From the NCBI RefSeq assembly GCF_008831305.1, contig NZ_ML708616.1:62001-126000 (forward strand): a DNA stretch of 64,000 bases, read 5' to 3'. The position numbers and the translations under genes were made by a program. The notes beneath the pieces were generated by a model. The model saw only the letters and a list, made by a program, of their open reading frames with translations. It was not told the DNA's origin and searched no databases. This DNA comes from Kocuria coralli. GTDB taxonomy: Bacteria; Actinomycetota; Actinomycetes; Actinomycetales; Micrococcaceae. Shown in pieces: positions 34,840 to 42,520 of the stretch (position 1 is the first letter of the stretch; each line of letters opens with the position of its first letter).

Positions 34840-35625
34840 TCATCCCCGGCCCGTGAACTCCGGTTTGCGCTTGCCCTGGAACGCAGCGAAGCCCTCGGCG
34901 TAGTCGGCCGTGGTGCACAGCTGCCCCTGGGCGATGTTCTCCGCATCCAGGGACTCCCACAGCCCCACGCGCCGGTCGCGGATCTGCGCCACCAGCTCCT
35001 TGGAGGCGCGGAAGGCCAGAGTGGCCCCTCCCGCCACCCGGGTCGCCTTGGTCCGGGTGAAGTCCAGGAGCTCGTCACGCGGGATCGCACGGGAGAACAG
35101 CCCGGCTTGCACCGCCTCCGTCCCGCTGATCAGCTCCGCGGTGTAGATGAGGTCCAGGGTGCGGTGCGCCCCCAGCCGTTCCGTGAACAGCCAATGGCCC
35201 CCGGAGTCCAGGGTGGCCCCCAGGTTGGCGAAGGGCGAGCCGATCTTGGCGTCCTCGGCCACGTAGACCACGTCCGTGGCGACGGCCAGCCCCAGGCCCA
35301 CGCCCAGGCAGGCGCCCTGCACCGCGGCGAAGGTCGGGACCGGGACCGCGCTCATGGTCCGCAGTACCGGGGTGACCTTCTCGCTCAGGTAGGCCGTGGC
35401 GTCGTCATCGGCGGGGGTCACGTGCGAGATGTCGCGCCCGGCGCAGAAACCGCGGCCCTCCCCGCGCAGCAGCACCGCCCGCACCTCACCGGCCTCGGCG
35501 GCGGAGGAGACCTCCGCATAGGCCTGTTCCAGAGCCGCCAGCGCGGACTCGTCCAGCGAGTTCATCTTCTCCGGGGCGTTGAGGACGATCTCCGCAACGC
35601 CGTCGTCGATCGAGGTCTCGATCAT
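34840..35625 (-). CDS. paaG: 2-(1,2-epoxy-1,2-dihydrophenyl)acetyl-CoA isomerase
   Basis: A 261-residue crotonase-fold enzyme. RGEGRGFCAGRDIS forms part of the oxyanion hole and NLGATLDSGGHWLFTERLGA contains the catalytic Asp typical of PaaG. PaaG opens the ring-1,2-epoxide of phenylacetyl-CoA to the seven-membered oxepin-CoA. It starts nine bases after paaE and is the last gene of the minus-strand paaABCDE operon, under the PaaR-controlled promoter upstream of paaA. Confidence 0.88.
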   Translation of the reverse strand: MIETSIDDGVAEIVLNAPEKMNSLDESALAALEQAYAEVSSAAEAGEVRAVLLRGEGRGFCAGRDISHVTPADDDATAYLSEKVTPVLRTMSAVPVPTFAAVQGACLGVGLGLAVATDVVYVAEDAKIGSPFANLGATLDSGGHWLFTERLGAHRTLDLIYTAELISGTEAVQAGLFSRAIPRDELLDFTRTKATRVAGGATLAFRASKELVAQIRDRRVGLWESLDAENIAQGQLCTTADYAEGFAAFQGKRKPEFTGRG

Positions 35626-35634
35626 GGCTGCACC

Positions 35635-36843
35635 TCAGGAATCGAAGTCGACGGACAGGGTCTTGCCCGTGGGGCGGGTCTGGCAGGTCAGGACGTACCC
35701 GGCTGCCACCTCGTCGGGCTCCAGGGCGAAGTTCTCCGCCATCTCGTACTCGCCGTCCACCACCTTCGCCCGGCAGGTGCCGCACACGCCGCCCGCGCAC
35801 GCGAACGGGACGTCCGGGCGGGAGCGCAGGGCGGCGTTGAGCACCGTCTCGTGCGCCGCCACGGGCGACTCGACCTGGCCCGTCAGGCCGTCGAGGGTGA
35901 AGGTGATCTCCACGTTCTCCCCGGACGGGTCCACGTGGACCACCCGGCCGGTCTGCCCCTGCGGGTCCTGGGGGTTGCCCGTGGTGAACAGCTCGAAGCG
36001 GATCGCCTCCTCCGGCACCCCGCGCTCGGCGAGGGTGTCGCGGCACATCTGCACCAGTTCGAAGGGGCCGCACAGGAACCACTCGTCGGTGCGGTCCACC
36101 TGGATCACGTGGTCCAGCAGCTCGGTGAGCTTCTCGGCGTCGATCCGCCCGGACAGCAGCGGGTTGATCCGCTGTTCGCGGGAGAGCACGTGATGGATGG
36201 CGAACCGCGACGGGTAGCGGTCCTTCATATCGCCCAGTTCCTCGGCGAACATCACGTCCGACGACGACCGGTTGGCGTAGACCAGGTCCACCGACGAGTT
36301 CGCGGAGGCGGCCAGCACCGCGCGGGTGATCGCCATGATGGGGGTGATCCCCGAGCCGGCGGCGAAGGCCACCAGGTGCACGTGGGCGTTCTTGGCCACC
36401 TCGCGGGCGGCCAGCTGCTCGGCGTCGTTCATGGAGGTGATGTTCACCGAGTGGCTGGATGTGAACGCGCCCTGCGGGTTCATGACCTCCAGCTCGTCGC
36501 CGACCTTGAGCTCCTCGTTCGCCCAGGTGGAGAACACGCCGCCCAGGGTCTTCTTGATCGCCACCTTGATCTCGCCGCGCACGGGCTCGGCGCAGATGGA
36601 GTACGAGCGGCGGATCTCCTGGCCGTCGATCCGGCCGCGCAGGGCCACGTACTGGCCGGGGGCGTAGTCGTAGTCGTCGGCCAGTTCCTCCGGGACGTGG
36701 AAGGTGACCTCGATGGAGTCGGTGGTCAGCGAGCGGATCTCCGAGACCCGCAGCCGGTGGAAGGTCGCGCGACGGCGCTTGGCCCCCGCGCCGCCGGTCC
36801 CCACGGGCGAGGTCCCGGCCGGGGCGTTGATCGTTTCGCTCAT
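35635..36843 (-). CDS. paaE: Phenylacetyl-CoA epoxidase reductase subunit
   Basis: A 402-residue flavoprotein that passes electrons from NADPH to the PaaAC oxygenase. It has an FAD domain (RRSYSICAEP at about residues 85-95), an NAD(P) domain (FAAGSGITPIMAI, YANRSSSDVMFAEEL, WFLCGPFELVQ) and a C-terminal plant-type 2Fe-2S ferredoxin with Cys349, Cys354, Cys357 and Cys387 (CAGGVCGTC ... LTCQT). The ATG overlaps the paaD stop by one base (TGATG). An N-terminal basic stretch of about 30 residues precedes the core. Confidence 0.95.
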   Translation of the reverse strand: MSETINAPAGTSPVGTGGAGAKRRRATFHRLRVSEIRSLTTDSIEVTFHVPEELADDYDYAPGQYVALRGRIDGQEIRRSYSICAEPVRGEIKVAIKKTLGGVFSTWANEELKVGDELEVMNPQGAFTSSHSVNITSMNDAEQLAAREVAKNAHVHLVAFAAGSGITPIMAITRAVLAASANSSVDLVYANRSSSDVMFAEELGDMKDRYPSRFAIHHVLSREQRINPLLSGRIDAEKLTELLDHVIQVDRTDEWFLCGPFELVQMCRDTLAERGVPEEAIRFELFTTGNPQDPQGQTGRVVHVDPSGENVEITFTLDGLTGQVESPVAAHETVLNAALRSRPDVPFACAGGVCGTCRAKVVDGEYEMAENFALEPDEVAAGYVLTCQTRPTGKTLSVDFDS

Positions 36844-37430
36844 CAGTGCACCTTGAAGTGGTCGAAGGGTTCCAGGCAGTCGTTGCAGACCCACAGCGCC
36901 TTGCACGAGGTCGAGCCGAAGCGGGTGAGCTCGCGGGTCGAGAGGGAATCGCAGTGCGGGCACTTCACGGCGAGGCTCAGGGCGACCGGCCCGGCCGCGG
37001 CTCGCCCGGTGGGCGGGGCGATGCCGTACTCGTCGAGCTTGCGGCGTCCTTCCTCGGTCATCCAGTCCGTGGTCCAGGCGGGCTGCAGCACGGTGCGCAC
37101 CTCCACGGGCGAGTAGCCGTCCTCGGCCAGCGCCGCCCGCAGATCCCGGGTGATGGTCTCCATGGCCGGGCATCCCGAGTAAGTGGGGGTGATGACGACG
37201 ACGGCGCCATCGCCCGCGGCGCTCGCGCCGCGCAGGATGCCCAGATCGGCCACCGAGAGCACAGGGATCTCCGGGTCGTTGACGGTGGCCGCGACGTCCC
37301 AGATCCGCGCGGCGGCGGGGTCGCCGGGGCGCAGGTCGTCGTCGCGCCGCGGGATGTCGTCGCCCGTCGGGCGCGGGGCGGCCTCCGGGTCCTGCTCGAA
37401 GTCGATGCGGGGCATCTCCATGGTGCTCAT
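36843..37430 (-). CDS. paaD: Phenylacetate oxygenase assembly protein PaaD
   Basis: A 195-residue protein with a MIP18/DUF59-like domain: VNDPEIPVLSVADLGIL, then VVITPTYSGCPAMETITRDL and LQPAWTTDWMTEEGRRKL. The C-terminal zinc-ribbon-like cysteines are in KCPHCDSLSTRELTRFGSTS and WVCNDCLEPFDHFK. PaaD is needed for metal-centre or Fe-S maturation of the epoxidase. The ATG at 37430 is preferred; the frame is open to a GTG at 37499 that would overlap paaC, so the start is uncertain. Confidence 0.9.
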   Translation of the reverse strand: MSTMEMPRIDFEQDPEAAPRPTGDDIPRRDDDLRPGDPAAARIWDVAATVNDPEIPVLSVADLGILRGASAAGDGAVVVITPTYSGCPAMETITRDLRAALAEDGYSPVEVRTVLQPAWTTDWMTEEGRRKLDEYGIAPPTGRAAAGPVALSLAVKCPHCDSLSTRELTRFGSTSCKALWVCNDCLEPFDHFKVH

Positions 37431-37485
37431 GCCTGATTCCGTGATCGGTCGATCCGGTGCCGGCTCCTCCGGCGCTCCGTCCGGG

Positions 37486-38313
37486 TCACCATGTGGCACC
37501 CGGGTGCTGACGGGCCAGGACCTGCATCTCGGCCAGGATGTACCCCCGCTGCTCCGAGAACCGGCCCGTGCGGTCCGAGCCGTAGGCGGGCTTGGCGTCG
37601 GGGACGGTCATGCCGGCCTCCTCGAGGGCCGAGACGATCCGGCCCATCGTGTCCTCGCGCAGCGAGGAGGGCGCGACCGCGCGGTTGCCCAGCGCGGCGA
37701 TCGGCTCGACGTCTTCGAACAGCTCGCCGACGTACGGCCACAGGACGTCGAATCCCTCCTGGAGGCGGCGGGCCGACTCCTCGGTGCCGTGCCCCAGCCG
37801 CAGGCTCCACTGCGTGGCGTGATCCTGGTGGTACTGGACCTCCTTGAGCGCCTTGGCGGCGATCGCGGCCAGGGTGGCGTCACTGGAGTTCGCCAGGCGG
37901 CGGTAGAGCTCGTACTGGTAGTAGCTGAAGATCAGCTGTCGGGCGATGGTCCGCCCGAAGTCCCCGTTCTCCTGCTCCACCAGGCGGCAGGAGCGGAACT
38001 GCTCCTCGTCGCGGAAGTATGCGAGGTCGTCCTCGCTCCTGTCCCAGGCCGTGCCCGCATAGGTCAGGAAGAACCGGGCATGCCCCAGGAGGTCCAGGGC
38101 GATGTTGCCCAGGGCGACGTCCTCTTCCAGCTCCGGTGCCCGGGAGATCCAGTGCCCCAGGCGCTGGGCGAGGATCAGGGAGTCGTCACCGAGCATGAGC
38201 GCGTAGCGGGCGATGTCCTCGTCGGCCTTGACGCCCCGCGCGGCGATGTCCTCCGGGGTGATCGCGGTGCCGGCCGACTGGGTGGTGGCCGATTCGGTGG
38301 ATGCCATGCTCAC
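37486..38313 (-). CDS. paaC: Phenylacetyl-CoA epoxidase structural subunit
   Basis: A 275-residue ferritin-like subunit that pairs with PaaA but carries no catalytic iron. ARYALMLGDDSLILAQRLGH and EEDVALGNIALDLLGHARFF open the helical bundle; ALKEVQYHQDHATQWSLRLG and FDVLWPYVGELFE are typical. Start: the GTG at 38313 overlaps the paaB stop (GTGA); an ATG two codons later at 38307 is an alternative. Confidence 0.93.
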   Translation of the reverse strand: MSMASTESATTQSAGTAITPEDIAARGVKADEDIARYALMLGDDSLILAQRLGHWISRAPELEEDVALGNIALDLLGHARFFLTYAGTAWDRSEDDLAYFRDEEQFRSCRLVEQENGDFGRTIARQLIFSYYQYELYRRLANSSDATLAAIAAKALKEVQYHQDHATQWSLRLGHGTEESARRLQEGFDVLWPYVGELFEDVEPIAALGNRAVAPSSLREDTMGRIVSALEEAGMTVPDAKPAYGSDRTGRFSEQRGYILAEMQVLARQHPGATW

Positions 38314-38702
38314 AGGTGCTTCACCCCTTCGCTCTTGGTGTAGTAGGTGGCGTGGCGATAGGACTTGCCCGCCGAGGACTCGAAGTACCCGCCCTTGGAA
38401 TCGGGGTCGGAGGAGGTCACGGCATCCGAGGGGACCACCCATACGGAGGTGCCCTCGTTGCGGCGCGTGTAGAGGTCGCGGGCATTGCGGACCGCCATGG
38501 TGGCGTCGGGTGCGTGCAGGGAGCCGGCATGGACGTGGGACAGGCCCCGGGCCGATCGCACGAAGACCTCCCACATGGGCCAGGCCTCCGCGCTCCCTCC
38601 GCCCTGACGGTCCCGGGCGGCCGTGATCCGGGTCGGCGGAGTGGTCGTCCCGCTGTCCTCGGCGCCGTCGCCGGCGGTGCTCCTGGTGGTGTTCTCCGAC
38701 AT
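38310..38702 (-). CDS. paaB: Phenylacetyl-CoA epoxidase subunit PaaB
   Basis: A 130-residue small subunit. The family core PMWEVFVRSARGLSHVHAGS and the following ARDLYTRRNEGTSVWVVP and YRHATYYTKSEGVKHL are clear PaaB motifs. About 40 Ser/Thr/Gly-rich residues precede the core. It lies four bases after paaA and overlaps paaC. Confidence 0.94.
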   Translation of the reverse strand: MSENTTRSTAGDGAEDSGTTTPPTRITAARDRQGGGSAEAWPMWEVFVRSARGLSHVHAGSLHAPDATMAVRNARDLYTRRNEGTSVWVVPSDAVTSSDPDSKGGYFESSAGKSYRHATYYTKSEGVKHL

Positions 38703-38706
38703 GGCG

Positions 38707-39666
38707 TCAGGCTCCGATCAGTGCCGAGGTGGCGGTGCGGGAGGTCTTGGCGGCGTATGCGGCGGCGGCTTCGCGGACCCACTGGCCTTCCCGGTGGGCT
38801 TCGCGGCGGCGCTGCATGCGCTGCTTGTTGCACGGCCCCTGGCCCTTGAGGACGGCGAAGAACTCGTCCCAGTCCAGCTCGCCGTAGTCGTAGTGCCCCC
38901 GCTCCTCGTTCCACGCCAGGTCCGGATCCGGCAGGGTCAGCCCGAGGGCCTCGGCCTGGGGGACGATCATGTCCACGAAGCGCTGACGGAGGTCGTCGTT
39001 GGAGAACCGCTTGATCTTCCACGCCATCGACTGCTGCGAGTTGGGCGAGTCCGCGTCCGGGGGGCCGAACATCTGCAGGGCGGGACCGTAGAAACGATCG
39101 ACCGCGTCCTGGGCCATCTGGTGCTGCGCCTCGGTGCCGTGGGAGAGCTCGTAGAGGATCTCCCATCCCTGGCGCTGGTGGAAGGACTCCTCCTTGCAGA
39201 TGCGCACCATCGCGCGGCCGTACGGTCCGTAGGAGGCACGGCACAGGGGAACCTGGTTGCAGATCGCGGCGCCGTCGACCAGCCAGCCGATGGCGCCGAT
39301 GTCGGCCCAGGTCCGGGCGGGGTAGTTGAAGATCGAGGAGTACTTGGCCCGGCCGTCCAGCAGCTGCTGGTTGAGCTCGTCGCGCGGGGTGCCCAGCGTC
39401 TCCGCGGCCGAGTAGAGGTAGAGGCCGTGCCCCGCCTCGTCCTGGACCTTGGCCATCAGGATGGCCTTGCGCTTGAGCGAGGGGGCCCGGCTGATCCAGT
39501 TGGCCTCCGGCTGCATGCCGATGATCTCGGAGTGCGCGTGCTGGGAGACCTGGCGGACCAGCGTCTTCCGGTAGGCGTCCGGCATCCAATCGCGTGGTTC
39601 CACGCGGGAGTCCTGATCGATGAGGTGCTCGAAGTACTCCTGACCGCTGTGAACCTGATCGGTCAT
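38707..39666 (-). CDS. paaA: Phenylacetyl-CoA 1,2-epoxidase catalytic subunit
   Basis: A 319-residue ferritin-like di-iron oxygenase subunit. It carries the Glu/His iron ligands in [19 protein letters not shown] and [20 protein letters not shown], and the family start [20 protein letters not shown]. It inserts one oxygen atom from O2 into the aromatic ring of phenylacetyl-CoA. First gene of the paaABCDE-G operon; GGAAGGAG lies upstream of the ATG. A promoter with a PaaR-type operator precedes it. Confidence 0.96.
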   Translation of the reverse strand: MTDQVHSGQEYFEHLIDQDSRVEPRDWMPDAYRKTLVRQVSQHAHSEIIGMQPEANWISRAPSLKRKAILMAKVQDEAGHGLYLYSAAETLGTPRDELNQQLLDGRAKYSSIFNYPARTWADIGAIGWLVDGAAICNQVPLCRASYGPYGRAMVRICKEESFHQRQGWEILYELSHGTEAQHQMAQDAVDRFYGPALQMFGPPDADSPNSQQSMAWKIKRFSNDDLRQRFVDMIVPQAEALGLTLPDPDLAWNEERGHYDYGELDWDEFFAVLKGQGPCNKQRMQRRREAHREGQWVREAAAAYAAKTSRTATSALIGA

Positions 39667-39748
39667 GACGGCTCCTTCCCTGGCGTGCTCCCTGTGCTCC
39701 GTGTTCCCCGCGAGGCGGCCTCGCGGGAGGGAGCTGACGGCTATTTAC

Positions 39749-39791
39749 TGACCGTTCGGTCAGGATAGGTGCCCGGCGGCTCGCAAGTCAA
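39749..39791 (-). promoter_or_regulatory. paaA promoter with PaaR-type operator
   Basis: On the minus strand TTGACT (39786-39791) and TATCCT (39762-39767) are 18 bases apart. The palindrome read as TGACCGTTCGGTCA on the plus strand (39749-39762) begins at the last base of the -10 box, so it covers the transcription start. It matches the consensus TGACCGATCGGTCA at 13 of 14 positions. Confidence 0.7.
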
Positions 39792-39868
39792 TGCCGACCC
39801 CGTAACGATGGGCGCTCCGGTGTGAGCCTTGACACGGATGGCCTGTGGTGGTTCGCTGTGCCTATTAC

Positions 39869-39882
39869 TGACCGATCGGTCA
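39869..39882 (+). promoter_or_regulatory. PaaR-type operator upstream of paaI-paaK
   Basis: TGACCGATCGGTCA is a perfect 14-bp palindrome ending 15 bases before the paaI start codon and next to its GGGAGG ribosome-binding site. A TTGACA at 39829-39834 is too far from TATTAC (39863-39868) to be a clear promoter pair. Confidence 0.7.
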
Positions 39883-39897
39883 TTTTTGGGAGGTTGT

Positions 39898-40305
39898 GTG
39901 GGAGAGCACAAGATCTTGGCCAACGACTCCGCCACCCGGTGGATGGGAATGGAAGTCGTCACGGCCGAGCCCGGCCACGCCGTCGTCCGCATGACGGTGC
40001 GGGAGGAGATGACCAACGGGTTCGGGATCAGTCACGGCGGAATGATCTTCACGCTGGCCGACACGTGCTTCGCACTGACCTGCAACCACCCCGTTCACGA
40101 CGACGGCACCGTGACCGTGGCTTCCGGCGTGGACATCAACTTCCTGGCCCCCACCCGGGCCGGCGACGTCCTGGAGGCCGAGGGGCGGCTGATCCAGGAG
40201 AACGGGCGCAGCGGGATCTGCGACATCACCGTGACCCACGGGGAGACCGTCATCGCCCTCTTCCGCGGACGCCACCGCACCATTCCCGCGGCACGCAAAG
40301 CCTGA
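39898..40305 (+). CDS. paaI: Hydroxyphenylacetyl-CoA thioesterase
   Basis: A 135-residue hotdog protein. NDSATRWMGMEVVTAEPGHA opens the domain, the catalytic region is EEMTNGFGISHGGMIFTLAD, and GVDINFLAPTRAGDVLEAEG follows. PaaI releases CoA from stalled hydroxylated or ring-opened intermediates of the phenylacetate path. GTG at 39898 follows GGGAGG. It is divergent from paaA and precedes paaK by 122 bases, in which I see no gene. Confidence 0.92.
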   Translation: MGEHKILANDSATRWMGMEVVTAEPGHAVVRMTVREEMTNGFGISHGGMIFTLADTCFALTCNHPVHDDGTVTVASGVDINFLAPTRAGDVLEAEGRLIQENGRSGICDITVTHGETVIALFRGRHRTIPAARKA

Positions 40306-40427
40306 CACCGCGGGCGCCCGATGCCGGCCCCGCCCGCGCCCGCAGGCCCGACCCGGCTTACCGCCGGAAACGCCCACTGCCAGAGACACCCACGCCAGAG
40401 TTTCTTCAACGACGAGGACTGTGCACC

Positions 40428-41768
40428 ATGACCACCTCAATCGCCAATCCCTATCTCCCCGCAGCTCCGGGTGTGGATCGCTCCGTACCGGACCCCGAGG
40501 AGCTGATGAGCCGGGATGAGATCGAGGCGCTGCAGTTCGAGCGGCTCCGCTGGAGCCTGCACTACGCCTACGAGAACGTGCCCGCCTACCGCGAGCTCTA
40601 CGATCAGCACGGGGTGCACCCGTCCGACTTCAAGCGGCTGGAGGACCTCCGCCTCTTCCCGTACACGGACAAGGAGTTCCTGCGGAAGGCATACCCCTTC
40701 AAGGGGTTCGCGGTGGACTTCTCCGAGATCCGCCGGATCCACGCCTCGTCGGGGACGACCGGCCAGCCCACCGTGGTGGCCTACACCGAGAACGACCTCG
40801 CCACCTGGGCCACCCTGGTGGCGCGCTGCCTGCGGATCTCCGGCGTGCGGTCGGGGGAGCGGGTGCACAACGCCTATGGCTACGGGCTGTTCACCGGCGG
40901 GCTGGGGGCGCACTACGGCGCCGAGCGGCTCGGCTGCGCGGTGATCCCCATGTCCGGCGGGCAGACGGAGAAGCAGGTCCAGCTGATCACGGATTTCGAG
41001 CCCGCCGCGATCCTCTGCACCCCCACCTACCTGCTGACGATCGCCGACGGGTTCAGGGCCAGGGGGCTGGATCCCAGGAAGACCTCGCTCCGGCACGCCG
41101 TGCTCGGGGCCGAGCCGTGGACGGAGGAGATGCGGAGGGAGATCGAGCAGACCTTCGACATCACCGCCTCCGACATCTACGGACTCTCCGAGGTCATGGG
41201 GCCGGGGGTGGCCGGCGAGTCGGCCGAGACCAAGGACGGGCTGCACATCTGGGAGGACCATTTCCGGCCCGAGATCATCGACCCCATGACCGACGAGGTC
41301 CTGGAGATGGGCCGTCCCGGCGAGCTGGTCTTCACCGCGTTGACCAAGGAGGCCCTGCCCATCATCCGCTACCGGACCCACGACCTGACCCGTCTGCTGC
41401 CCGGCACCGCGAGGCCCGGGCACCGGCGGATGGGCAAGATCACCGGCCGCTCGGACGACATGATCATCCTGCGCGGGGTCAACCTGTTCCCGTCGCAGAT
41501 CGAGGAGCTCGCTCTGCAGATCCCGTCCCTCTCCCCGCATTTCCAGCTGGTGCTCACCCGCCCGGATCGCATGGACCAGATGTCCGTGCGCATCGAGCGG
41601 CGCGAGGATGTGGCGCGGGAGGTCGCCGAGGAGGGCGCCAAGCGACTGCAGCATGAGATCAAGACCAAGATCGGGTCCTCGGCGGCCATTCTGATCGAGG
41701 AGCCGGGAGCACTGCAGCGGTCCTCCGGCAAGATCCGCCGGATCTTCGACGAGCGGCCCAAGGAATGA
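40428..41768 (+). CDS. paaK: Phenylacetate-CoA ligase
   Basis: A 446-residue ATP-dependent ligase, the first step: phenylacetate plus CoA to phenylacetyl-CoA. HASSGTTGQPTVVAYT (about 105-120) is the AMP-binding loop; HNAYGYGLFTGGLGAHYGAE, DIYGLSEVMGPGVAGE and GRSDDMIILRGVNLFPSQIE are PaaK signatures. The ATG at 40428 lies nine bases after GACGAGG. A TetR gene for the regulon follows. Confidence 0.96.
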   Translation: MTTSIANPYLPAAPGVDRSVPDPEELMSRDEIEALQFERLRWSLHYAYENVPAYRELYDQHGVHPSDFKRLEDLRLFPYTDKEFLRKAYPFKGFAVDFSEIRRIHASSGTTGQPTVVAYTENDLATWATLVARCLRISGVRSGERVHNAYGYGLFTGGLGAHYGAERLGCAVIPMSGGQTEKQVQLITDFEPAAILCTPTYLLTIADGFRARGLDPRKTSLRHAVLGAEPWTEEMRREIEQTFDITASDIYGLSEVMGPGVAGESAETKDGLHIWEDHFRPEIIDPMTDEVLEMGRPGELVFTALTKEALPIIRYRTHDLTRLLPGTARPGHRRMGKITGRSDDMIILRGVNLFPSQIEELALQIPSLSPHFQLVLTRPDRMDQMSVRIERREDVAREVAEEGAKRLQHEIKTKIGSSAAILIEEPGALQRSSGKIRRIFDERPKE

Positions 41769-41890
41769 CGCCGTCGGGCGCTGACGAGGCCCGTTATGAG
41801 TCCTGCTGTGTCCGGGAGCTGGGAAGCGGCGTGAGGGGCAGCGTAGGCTGCTGCTGATCCGCCCCAGCCAGCCGAGGTTCCTGAACGCCT

Positions 41891-42496
41891 ATGACGACAA
41901 CCCAGCCCGCAGCAGTCCGACGTGGCAGGCCCGGGTACGACCGTGAGCAGCTGCTCCAGGTATGCGTCGAGGTGTTCAACCAGCACGGGTACGACGCGAC
42001 GTCGATGGGCAAGCTCGCAGAGCACCTGGGGATCACCAAGTCGGCGATCTACCATCACGTCAGCTCCAAGGAGGAGCTGCTCGAGCTCTCCCTGAACCGT
42101 GCCCTGGACTCCCTGGAGGCGGAGTACGACGCCGTGCACGCCCGCCCGCTGCCGGCCGTGGAGCGCCTCGAGCTGGTCCTCCGCGGTTCCGTGCGGGTGC
42201 TGGTCGAGCAGATGCCCTACGTGACCTTGCTGCTGCGGGTCCGGGGCAACTCCGAGGTGGAGATCACGGCGCTGCAGCGACGGCGGCGTTTCACCCGGCA
42301 GGTGGGCGAGCTCATCGCCCAGGCCCAGGACGACGGCGACATCCGCACCGACATCAGCGCCGTCGCGGCACCCCGGCTGCTGATGGGCATGGTCAACTCC
42401 ATGGTCGACTGGTACCGGCCCACCGGGATCGGCGGGCCGGAAGAGGTGGCCGACACGGTGGCCAAGATCGCGCTGGACGGCCTCCGGGCCCCCTGA
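41891..42496 (+). CDS. paaR: TetR-family repressor of the phenylacetate genes
   Basis: A 201-residue TetR protein. The HTH is at about residues 30-65 (GYDATSMGKLAEHLGITKSA, IYHHVSSKEELLELSLNRAL), with a helical ligand domain after it. It is placed within the paa cluster between paaK and paaZ, and five copies of a TetR-like palindrome precede paa promoters. PaaR proteins respond to phenylacetyl-CoA. I see no such operator in front of paaR itself; a TAGGCT -10-like box at 41844-41849 may drive it. Confidence 0.85.
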   Translation: MTTTQPAAVRRGRPGYDREQLLQVCVEVFNQHGYDATSMGKLAEHLGITKSAIYHHVSSKEELLELSLNRALDSLEAEYDAVHARPLPAVERLELVLRGSVRVLVEQMPYVTLLLRVRGNSEVEITALQRRRRFTRQVGELIAQAQDDGDIRTDISAVAAPRLLMGMVNSMVDWYRPTGIGGPEEVADTVAKIALDGLRAP

Positions 42497-42505
42497 GCGG
42501 CCCGA

Positions 42506-42520
42506 GACCGGCTACCGGTC
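42506..42520. terminator. Hairpin between convergent paaR and paaZ
   Basis: GACCGG-CTA-CCGGTC is a perfect six-pair stem that reaches into the paaZ stop codon. Confidence 0.55.

Noticed and set aside
37431-37499. Upstream extension of paaD from a GTG at 37499
   Set aside because: It would overlap the end of paaC, has no ribosome-binding site and adds Pro/Asp-rich residues not expected in PaaD.
39829-39868. TTGACA ... TATTAC as the paaI promoter
   Set aside because: The spacer would be 28 bases, too long for a normal promoter, so only the operator was annotated.
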